Positions 51,349 through 62,900 of a stretch of 64,000 nt of DNA are shown piece by piece (within the stretch, counting starts at the first letter, position 1; each line of letters begins with the position of its first letter). A program made the position numbers and the translations under genes. Source of the stretch: Heracleum sosnowskyi (lineage: Eukaryota > Streptophyta > Magnoliopsida > Apiales > Apiaceae); NCBI GenBank assembly GCA_030848705.1, contig CM061242.1, positions 66,498,564 to 66,562,563 of the forward strand. The letters are read 5' to 3'. The notes beneath the pieces are model-generated. The model was not told the origin of the DNA. It ran no database searches and saw nothing but the letters and a program-made list of their open reading frames with translations.

Positions 51349-54300
51349 AATTCTATAAACCCATAGGGTCAAACTACGAGAAAATATCCACAAAACGACT
51401 CGCTTCAATTTATCCCCGTTTTTCTTGTATAGCTCCCTTCTGAGGTATACATAATCGGGTGTCCCCTGGTATCTACTCAAATTCAGGTCCAGACAGCTCC
51501 AAATGAAGTTTTTTGCAATTCTATAAACCCATAGGGTCAAACTACGAGAAAATATCCACAAAATGACCCGTTTCAATTTATCCCCGTTTTCCTTGTATAG
51601 CCCCCTTAAGAGGTATACGTAATCGAGCGTCCCCTGGTATCTGCTCCAATTCAGGCCCGGACTGCTCCAAATGAAGTTTTTTGCAATTCTATAAATCTAT
51701 AGGGTCAAACTACGAGAAAATATCCACAAAACGACCCGCTTCAATTTATCCCCGCTTTCCTTGTATAGATCCCTTAAGAGGTATACGTAATCGGGCGTCC
51801 CCTGGTATCGGCTCCAATTCAGGTCCGGACAGCTCCAAATGAAGTTTACTGCAATTCTATAAACCCATAGGGTCAAACTACGAGAAAATATCCACAAAAC
51901 GACCCGCTTCAATTTATCCCCGTTTTCCATGTATAGCTCCCTTAAGAGGTATACGTAATCGGGCGTCCCCTGGTATCGGCTCCAATTCAGGCCCGTACTG
52001 CTCCAAATGAAGTTTTTTGCAATTCTATAAACCTTAGGGTCAAACTAATAGAAAATACCCACAAAACGACTCGCTTCAATTTATCCCCGTTTTCCTTGTA
52101 TAGCTCCCTTCACAGGTATACGTAATCGGGCGTCCCCTGGTATCTGCTCCAATTCAGGTCCAGACTGCTCCAAATGAAGTTTTTTGCAATTCTATAAACC
52201 CATAGGGTCAAACTACGAAAAAATACCCACAAAACGACCTGCTTCAATTTATCCCCGTTTTCCTTGTATAGCTCCCTTCTAAGGTATACATAATCGGGTG
52301 TCCCCTGGTATCTGCTCAAATTCAGGTCCAGACAGCTCCAAATGAAGTTTTTTGCAATTCTATAAACATATAGGGTCAAACTACTAGAAAATACCCACAA
52401 AACGACCCGCTTCAATTTATCCCCGTTTTCCTTGTATAGCTCCCTTAGGAGGTAATCGTAATCGGGAGTCCCCTGGTATCTGCTCTAATTCAGGCCCAGA
52501 CTGCTCCAAATGAAGTTTTTTGCAATTCTATAAACCCATAGGGTCAAACTACGAGAAAATATCCACAAAATGACCCGCTTTAATTTATCCCCGTTTTCCT
52601 TGTATAGCCCCCTTAAGAGGTATACGTAATCGGGCGTCCCCTGGTATCTGCTCCAATTCAGGCCGGGACTACTCCAAATGAAGTTTTTTGCAATTCTATA
52701 AATCTATAGGGTCAAACTACGAGAAAATATCCACAAAACGACCCGCTTCGATTTAACCCCGCTTTCCTTGTATAGATCCCTTAAGAGGTATACGTAATCG
52801 GGCGTCCCCTGGTATCGGCTCCAATTCAGGTCCGGACAGCTCCAAATGAAGTTTACTGCAATTCTATAAACCCATAGGGTCAAACTACAAGAAAATATCC
52901 ACAAAATGACCCGCTTCAATTTATCCCCGTTTTCCATGTATAGCTCCCTTAAGAGGTATACGTAATCGGGCGTCCCCTGGTATCGGCTCCAATTCAGGCC
53001 CGTACTGCTCCAAATGAAGTTTTTTGCAATTCTATAAACCTTAGGGTCAAACTAATAGAAAATACCCACAAAACGACTCGCTTCAATTTATCCCCGTTTT
53101 CCTTGTATAGCTCCCTTCACAGGTATACGTAATCGGGCGTCCCCTGGTATCTGCTCCAATTCAGGTCCAGACTGCTCCAAATGAAGTTTTTTGCAATTCT
53201 ATAAACCCATAGGGTCAAACTACGAGAAAATATCCATAAAACGACCCGCTTCAATTTATCCCCGTTTTCCTTGTCTAGCTCCCTTCAGAGGTATACGTAA
53301 TCGGGCGTCCCCTGGTATCTGCTCCAATTCAGGTCCAGACTGCTCCAAATGAAGTTTTTTACAATTCTATAAACCTATAGGGTCAAACTACGAGAAAATA
53401 TCCACAAAATGACCCGCTTCAATTTACCCCCGTTTTCCTTGTATAGCTCCCTTCTGAGGTATACATAATCGGGTGTCCCCTGGTATCTGCTCAAATTCAG
53501 GTCCAGACAGCTCCAAATGAAGTTTTTTGCAATTCTATAAACCTATAGGGTCAAACTACTAGAAAATACCCACAAAACGACCCGCTTCAATTTATCCCCG
53601 TTTTCCTTGTATAGCTCCCTTAGGAGGTAATCGTAATCGGGAGTCCCCTGGTATCTGCTCCAATTCAGGCCGAGATTGCTCCAAATGAAGTTTTTTGCAA
53701 TTCTATAAACCCATAGGGTCAAACTACATGAAAATATCCACAAAATGACCCGCTTCAATTTATCCCCGTTTTCCTTGTATAGCCCCCTTAAGAGGTATAC
53801 GTAACCGGGCGTCCCCTGGTATCTGCTCCAATTCAGGCCCGGACTGCTCCAAATGAAGTTGTTTGCAATTCTATAAATCTATAGGGTCAAACTACGAGAA
53901 AATATCCACAAAACGACCCGCTTCAATTTAACCCCGCTTTCCTTGTATAGATCCCTTAAGAGGCATACGTAATCGGGCGTCCCCTGGTATCGGCTCCAAT
54001 TCAGGTCCGGACAGCTCCAAATGAAGTTTACTGCAATTCTATAAACCCATAGGGTCAAACTACGAGAAAATATCCACAAACGACCCGCTTCAATTTAACC
54101 CCGTTTTCCTTGTATAGATCCCTTAAAAGGTATACGTAATCGGGCGTCCCCTGGTATCGGCTCCAATTCAGGTCCGGACAGCTCCAATTGAAGTTTACTG
54201 CAATTCTATAAACCCATAGGGTCAAACTACGAGAAAATATCCACAAAACGACCCGCTTCAATTTATCCCCGTTTTCGATGTATAGCTCCCTTAAGAGGTA

Positions 54301-56090
54301 TACGTAATCGGGCGTCCCCTGGTATCTGCTCCAATTCAGGCCCGGACTGCTCCAAATGAAGTTGTTTGCAATTCTATAAATCTATAGGGTCAAACTACGA
54401 GAAAATATCCACAAAACGACCCGCTTCAATTTAACCCCGCTTTCCTTGTATAGCTCCCTTCAGAGGTATACGTAATCGGGCGTCCCCTGGTATCTGCTCC
54501 AATTTTGGCCCGGACTGCTCCAAATGAAGTTTTTTGCAATTCTATAAACCCATAGGGTCAAACTACGAGAAAATATCCATAAAACGACCCGCTTCAATTT
54601 ATCCCCGTTTTCCTTGTCTAGCTCCCTTCAAAGGTATACGTAATCGGGCGTCCCCCGGTATCTGCTCCAATTCAGGTCCAGACTGCTCCAAATGAAGTTT
54701 TTTACAATTCTATAAACCCATAGGTCAAACTACGAGAAAATATCCACAAAATGACCCGCTTCAATTTATCCCCGTTTTCCTTGTATAGCTCCCTTCTGAG
54801 GTATACATAATCGGGTGTCCCCTGGTATCTGCTCAAATTCAGGACCAGACAGCTCCAAATGAAGTTTTTTGCAATTCTATAAACCTATAGGGTCAAACTA
54901 CTAGAAAATACCCACAAAACGACCTGCTTCAATTTATCCCCGTTTTCCTTGTATAGCTCCCTTAGGAGGTAATCGTAATCGGGAGTCCCCTGGTATCTGC
55001 TCCAATTCAGGCCCGGACTGCTCCAAATGAAGTTTTTTGCAATTCTATAAATCTATAGGGTCAAACTATGAGAAAATATCCACAAAACGACCCGCTTCAA
55101 TTTAACCCCGCTTTCCTTGTATAGATCCCTTAAGAGGTATACGTAATCGGGCGTCCCCTGGTATCGGCTCCAATTCAGGTCCGGACAGCTCCAAATGAAG
55201 TTTACTGCAATTCTATAAACCCATAGGGTCAAACTACGAGAAAATATCCACAAACGACCCGCTTCAATTTAACCCCGTTTTCCTTGTATAGATCCCTTAA
55301 AAGGTATACGTAATCGGGCGTCCCCTGGTATCGGCTCCAATTCAGGTCCGGACAGCTCCAAATGAAGTTTACTGCAATTCTATAAACCCATAGGGTCAAA
55401 CTACGAGAAAATATCCACAAAACGACCCGCTTCAATTTATCCCCGTTTTCCATGTATAGCTCCCTTAAGAGGTATACGTAATCGGGCGTCCCCTGGTATC
55501 GGCTCCAATTCAGGCCCGTACTGCTCCAAATGAAGTGTTTTGCAATTCTATAAACCTATAGGGTCAAACTACTAGAAAATACCCACAAAACGACTCGCTT
55601 CAATTTATCCCCATTTTCTTTGTATAGCTCCCTTCAGAGGTATACGTAATCGGGCGTCCCCTGGTATCTGCTCCAATTTAGGTCCGGACTGCTCCAAATT
55701 AAGTTTTTTGCAATTCTATAAACCCATAGGGTCAAACTACGAGAAAATATCCATAAAACGACCTGCTTCAATTTATCCCCGTTTTCCTTGTCTAGCTCCC
55801 TTCAGAGGTATACGTAATCGGGCGTCCCCTGGTATCTGCTCCAATTCAGGTCCAGACTGCTCCAAATGAAGTTTTTTACAATTCTATAAACCCATAGGGT
55901 CAAACTACGAGAAAATATCCACAAAACGACTCGCTTCAATTTATCCCCGTTTTTCTTGTATAGCTCCCTTCTGAGGTATACATAATCGGGTGTCCCCTGG
56001 TATCTACTCAAATTCAGGTCCAGACAGCTCCAAATGAAGTTTTTTGCAATTCTATAAACCCATAGGGTCAAACTACGAGAAAATATCCAC
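51349..56090. repeat. Long segmental unit X2, partial copy of X1
   Basis: Matches 42,454 to about 47,195 at offset 8,895/8,894. Similarity stops in the C monomer at 56,048, which has AATGACCCGTTTC where X1 has AACGACCCGCTTC and the CGATG form of G. A private change is CCTCCAATTGAAG at about 54,183. Confidence 0.86.
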
Positions 56091-59000
56091 AAAATGACCC
56101 GTTTCAATTTATCCCCGTTTTCCTTGTATAGCCCCCTTAAGAGGTATACGTAATCGAGCGTCCCCTGGTATCTGCTCCAATTCAGGCCCGGACTGCTCCA
56201 AATGAAGTTTTTTGCAATTCTATAAATCTATAGGGTCAAACTACGAGAAAATATCCACAAAACGACCCGCTTCAATTTATCCCCGCTTTCCTTGTATAGA
56301 TCCCTTAAGAGGTATACGTAATCGGGCGTCCCCTGGTATCGGCTCCAATTCAGGTCCGGACAGCTCCAAATGAAGTTTACTGCAATTCTATAAACCCATA
56401 GGGTCAAACTACGAGAAAATATCCACAAACGACCCGCTTCAATTTAACCCCGTTTTCCTTGTATAGATCCCTTAAAAGGTATACGTAATCGGGCGTCCCC
56501 TGGTATCGGCTCCAATTCAGGTTCGGACAGCTCCAAATGAAGTTTTTTGCAATTCTATAAACCTATAGGGTCAAACTACTAGAAAATACCCACAAAACGA
56601 CTCGCTTCAATTTATCCCCGTTTTCCTTGTATAGCTCCCTTCAGAGGTATACGTAATCGGGCGTCCCCTGGTATCTGCTCCAATTTAGGCCCGGACTGCT
56701 CCAAATAAAGTTTTTTGCAATTCTATAAACCCATAGGGTCAAACTACGAGAAAATATCCATAAAACGACCCGCTTCAATTTATCCCCGTTTTCCTTGTAT
56801 AGCTCCCTTAGGAGGTAATCGTAATCGGGAGTCCCCTGGTATCTGCTCCAATTCAGGCTCAGACTGCTCCAAATGAAGTTTTTTGCAATTCTATAAACCC
56901 ATAGGGTCAAACTACGTGAAAATATCCACAAAATGACCCGCTTCAATTTATCCCCGTTTTCCTTGTATAGCCCCCTTAAGAGGTATACGTAATCGGGCGT
57001 CCCCTGGTATCTGCTCCAATTCAGGCCCGGACTGCTCCAAATGAAGTTGTTTGCAATTCTATAAATCTATAGGGTCAAACTACGAGAAAATATCCACAAA
57101 ACGACCCGCTTCAATTTAACCCCGCTTTCCTTGTATAGATCCCTTAAGAGGCATACGTAATCGGGCGTCCCCTGGTATCGGCTCCAATTCAGGTCCGGAC
57201 AGCTCCAAATGAAGTTTACTGCAATTCTATAAACCCATAGGGTCAAACTACGAGAAAATATCCACAAACGACCCGCTTCAATTTAACCCCGTTTTCCTTG
57301 TATAGATCCCTTAAAAGGTATACGTAATCGGGCGTCCCCTGGTATCGGCTCCAATTCAGGTCCGGACAGCTCCAAATGAAGTTTACTGCAATTCTATAAA
57401 CCCATAGGGTCAAACTACGAGAAAATATCCACAAAACGACCCGCTTCAATTTATCCCCGTTTTCGATGTATAGCTCCCTTAAGAGGTATACGTAATCGGG
57501 CGTCCCCTGGTATCTGCTCCAATTCAGGCCCGGACTGCTCCAAATGAAGTTGTTTGCAATTCTATAAATCTATAGGGTCAAACTACGAGAAAATATCCAT
57601 AAAACGACCCGCTTCAATTTAACCCCGCTTTCCTTGTATAGCTCCCTTCAGAGGTATACGTAATCGGGCGTCCCCTGGTATCTGCTCCAATTTTGGCCCG
57701 GACTGCTCCAAATGAAGTTTTTTGCAATTCTATAAACCCATAGGGTCAAACTACGAGAAAATATCCATAAAACGACCCGCTTCAATTTATCCCCGTTTTC
57801 CTTGTCTAGCTCCCTTCAAAGGTATACGTAATCGGGCGTCCCCTGGTATCTGCTCCAATTCAGGTCCAGACTGCTCCAAATGAAGTTTTTTACAATTCTA
57901 TAAACCCATAGGTCAAACTACGAGAAAATATCCACAAAATGACCCGCTTCAATTTATCCCCGTTTTCTTTGTATAGCTCCCTTCTGAGGTATACATAATC
58001 GGGTGTCCCCTGGTATCTGCTCAAATTCAGGTCCAGACAGCTCCAAATGAAGTTTTTTGCAATTCTATAAACCTATAGGGTCAAACTACTAGAAAATACC
58101 CACAAAACGACCTGCTTCAATTTATCCCCGTTTTCCTTGTATAGCTCCCTTAGGAGGTAATCGTAATCGGGAGTCCCCTGGTATCTGCTCCAATTCAGGC
58201 TCAGACTGCTCCAAATGAAGTTTTTTGCAATTCTATAAACCCAAAGGGTCAAACTACGAGAAAATATCCACAAAATGACCCGCTTCAATTTATCCCCGTT
58301 TTCCTTGTATAGCCCCCTTAAGAGGTATACGTAATCGGGCGTCCCCTGGTATCTGCTCCAATTCAGGCCCGGACTGCTCCAAATGAAGTTTTTTGCAATT
58401 CTATAAATCTATAGGGTCAAACTACGAGAAAATATCCACAAAACGACCCGCTTCAATTTAACCCCGCTTTCCTTGTATAGATCCCTTAAGAGGTATACGT
58501 AATCGGGCGTCCCCTGGTATCGGCTCCAATTCAGGTCCGGACAGCTCCAAATGAAGTTTACTGCAATTCTATAAACCCATAGGGTCAAACTACGAGAAAA
58601 TATCCACAAACGACCCGCTTCAATTTAACCCCATTTTCCTTGTATAGATCCCTTAAAAGGTATACGTAATCGGGCGTCCCCTGGTATCGGCTCCAATTCA
58701 GGTCCGGACAGCTCCAAATGAAGTTTACTGCAATTCTATAAACCCATAGGGTCAAACTACGAGAAAATATCCACAAAACGACCCGCTTCAATTTATCCCC
58801 GTTTTCCATGTATAGCTCCCTTAAGAGGTATACGTAATCGGGCGTCCCCTGGTATCGGCTCCAATTCAGGCCCGTACTGCTCCAAATGAAGTGTTTTGCA
58901 ATTCTATAAACCTATAGGGTCAAACTACTAGAAAATACCCACAAAACGACTCGCTTCAATTTATCCCCATTTTCTTTGTATAGCTCCCTTCAGAGGTATA

Positions 59001-59907
59001 CGTAATCGGGCGTCCCCTGGTATCTGCTCCAATTTAGGTCCGGACTGCTCCAAATGAAGTTTTTTGCAATTCTATAAACCCATAGGGTCAAACTACGAGA
59101 AAATATCCATAAAATGACCCGCTTCAATTTATCCCCGTTTTCCTTGTCTAGCTCCCTTCAGAGGTATACGTAATCGGGCGTCCCCTGGTATCTGCTCCAA
59201 TTCAGGTCCAGACTGCTCCAAATGAAGTTTTTTACAATTCTATAAACCCATAGGGTCAAACTACGAGAAAATATCCACAAAACGACCCGCTTCAATTTAT
59301 CCCCATTTTTCTTGTATAGCTCCCTTCTGAGGTATACATAATCGGGTGTCCCCTGGTATCTACTCAAATTCAGGTCCACACAGCTCCAAATGAAGTTTTT
59401 TGCAATTCTATAAACCCATAGGGTCAAACTACGAGAAAATATCCACAAAATGACCCGTTTCAATTTATCCCCGTTTTCCTTGTATAGCCCCCTTAAGAGG
59501 TATACGTAATCGAGCGTCCCCTGGTATCTGCTCCAATTCAGGCCCGGACTGCTCCAAATGAAGTTTTTTGCAATTCTATAAATCTATAGGGTCAAACTAC
59601 GAGAAAATATCCACAAAACGACCCGCTTCAATTTAACCCCGCTTTCCTTGTATAGATCCCTTAAGAGGTATACGTAACCGGGCGTCCCCTGGTATCGGCT
59701 CCAATTCAGGTCCGGACAGCTCCAAATGAAGTTTACTGCAATTCTATAAACCCATAGGGTCAAACTACGAGAAAATATCCACAAAATGACCCGCTTCAAT
59801 TTATCCCCGTTTTCCTTGTATAGCCCCCTTAAGAGGTATACGTAATCGGGCGTCCCCTGGTATCTGCTCCAATTCAGGCCCGGACTGCTCCAAATGAAGT
59901 TTTTTGC
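55041..59907. repeat. 29-monomer unit Z1 (4,867 bp)
   Basis: Repeated from 59,908 at offset 4,867 before, and 4,888 after, the 21-bp duplication at 60.2 kb. It contains a nested 9-mer: 58,397-59,907 matches 59,908-61,439, at offset 1,511 before the 21-bp insertion and 1,532 after it. Tags are GGTTCGGACAGC near 56,520, CCAAATAAAG near 56,702 and AGGCTCAGACTGC near 56,855. Confidence 0.88.
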
Positions 59908-62900
59908 AATTCTATAAATCTATAGGGTCAAACTACGAGAAAATATCCACAAAACGACCCGCTTCAATTTAACCCCGCTTTCCTTGTATAGATCCCTTAA
60001 GAGGTATACGTAATCGGGCGTCCCCTGGTATCGGCTCCAATTCAGGTCCGGACAGCTCCAAATGAAGTTTACTGCAATTCTATAAACCCATAGGGTCAAA
60101 CTACGAGAAAATATCCACAAACGACCCGCTTCAATTTAACCCCGTTTTCCTTGTATAGATCCCTTAAAAGGTATACGTAATCGGGCGTCCCCTGGTATCG
60201 GCTCCAATTCAGGTCCGGACAGCTCCAATTCAGGTCCGGACAGCTCCAAATGAAGTTTACTGCAATTCTATAAACCCATAGGGTCAAACTACGAGAAAAT
60301 ATCCACAAAACGACCCGCTTCAATTTATCCCCGTTTTCCATGTATAGCTCCCTTAAGAGGTATACGTAATCGGGCGTCCCCTGGTATCGGCTCCAATTGA
60401 GGCCCGTACTGCTCCAAATGAAGTGTTTTGCAATTCTATAAACCTATAGGGTCAAACTACTAGAAAATACCCACAAAACGACTCGCTTCAATTTATCCCC
60501 GTTTTCTTTGTATAGCTCCCTTCAGAGGTATACGTAATCGGGCGTCCCCTGGTATCTGCTCCAATTTAGGTCCGGACTGCTCCAAATGAAGTTTTTTGCA
60601 ATTCTATAAACCCATAGGGTCAAACTACGAGAAAATATCCATAAAACGACCCGCTTCAATTTATCCCCGTTTTCCTTGTCTAGCTCCCTTCAGAGGTATA
60701 CGTAATCGGGCGTCCCCTGGTATCTGCTCCAATTCAGGTCCAGACTGCTCCATATGAAGTTTTTTACAATTCTATAAACCCATAGGGTCAAACTACGAGA
60801 AAATATCCACAAAACGACCCGCTTCAATTTATCCCCGTTTTTCTTGTATAGCTCCCTTCTGAGGTATACATAATCGGGTGTCCCCTGGTATCTACTCAAA
60901 TTCAGGTCCAGACAGCTCCAAATGAATTTTTTTGCAATTCTATAAACCCATAGGGTCAAACTACGAGAAAATATCCACAAAATGACCCGTTTCAATTTAT
61001 CCCCGTTTTCCTTGTATAGCCCCCTTAAGAGGTATACGTAATCGAGCGTCCCCTGGTATCTGCTCCAATTCAGGCCCGGACTGCTCCAAATGAAGTTTTT
61101 TGCAATTCTATAAATCTATAGGGTCAAACTACGAGAAAATATCCACAAAACGACCCGCTTCAATTTATCCCCGCTTTCCTTGTATAGATCCCTTAAGAGG
61201 TATACGTAATCGGGCGTCCCCTGGTATCGGCTCCAATTCAGGTCCGGACAGCTCCAAATGAAGTTTACTGCAATTCTATAAACCCATAGGGTCAAACTAC
61301 GAGAAAATATCCACAAACGACCCGCTTCAATTTAACCCCGTTTTCCTTGTATAGATCCCTTAAAAGGTATACGTAATCGGGCGTCCCCTGGTATCGGCTC
61401 CAATTCAGGTTCGGACAGCTCCAAATGAAGTTTTTTGCAATTCTATAAACCTATAGGGTCAAACTACTAGAAAATACCCACAAAACGACTCGCTTCAATT
61501 TATCCCCGTTTTCCTTGTATAGCTCCCTTCAGAGGTATACGTAATCGGGCGTCCCCTGGTATCTGCTCCAATTTAGGCCCGGACTGCTCCAAATAAAGTT
61601 TTTTGCAATTCTATAAACCCATAGGGTCAAACTACGAGAAAATATCCATAAAACGACCCGCTTCAATTTATCCCCGTTTTCCTTGTATAGCTCCCTTAGG
61701 AGGTAATCGTAATCGGGAGTCCCCTGGTATCTGCTCCAATTCAGGCTCAGACTGCTCCAAATGAAGTTTTTTGCAATTCTATAAACCCATAGGGTCAAAC
61801 TACGTGAAAATATCCACAAAATGACCCGCTTCAATTTATCCCCGTTTTCCTTGTATAGCCCCCTTAAGAGGTATACGTAATCGGGCGTCCCCTGGTATCT
61901 GCTCCAATTCAGGCCCGGACTGCTCCAAATGAAGTTGTTTGCAATTCTATAAATCTATAGGGTCAAACTACGAGAAAATATCCACAAAACGACCCGCTTC
62001 AATTTAACCCCGCTTTCCTTGAATAGATCCCTTAAGAGGCATACGTAATCGGGCGTCCCCTGGTATCGGCTCCAATTCAGGTCCGGACAGCTCCAAATGA
62101 AGTTTACTGCAATTCTATAAACCCATAGGGTCAAACTACGAGAAAATATCCACAAACGACCCGCTTCAATTTAACCCCGTTTTCCTTGTATAGATCCCTT
62201 AAAAGGTATACGTAATCGGGCGTCCCCTGGTATCGGCTCCAATTCAGGTCCGGACAGCTCCAAATGAAGTTTACTGCAATTCTATAAACCCATAGGGTCA
62301 AACTACGAGAAAATATCCACAAAACGACCCGCTTCAATTTATCCCCGTTTTCGATGTATAGCTCCCTTAAGAGGTATACGTAATCGGGCGTCCCCTGGTA
62401 TCTGCTCCAATTCAGGCCCGGACTGCTCCAAATGAAGTTGTTTGCAATTCTATAAATCTATAGGGTCAAACTACGAGAAAATATCCACAAAACGACCCGC
62501 TTCAATTTAACCCCGCTTTCCTTGTATAGCTCCCTTCAGAGGTATACGTAATCGGGCGTCCCCTGGTATCTGCTCCAATTTTGGCCCGGACTGCTCCAAA
62601 TGAAGTTTTTTGCAATTCTATAAACCCATAGGGTCAAACTACGAGAAAATATCCATAAAACGACCCGCTTCAATTTATCCCCGTTTTCCTTGTCTAGCTC
62701 CCTTCAAAGGTATACGTAATCGGGCGTCCCCTGGTATCTGCTCCAATTCAGGTCCAGACTGCTCCAAATGAAGTTTTTTACAATTCTATAAACCCATAGG
62801 TCAAACTACGAGAAAATATCCACAAAATGACCCGCTTCAATTTATCCCCGTTTTCTTTGTATAGCTCCCTTCTGAGGTATACATAATCGGGTGTCCCCTG

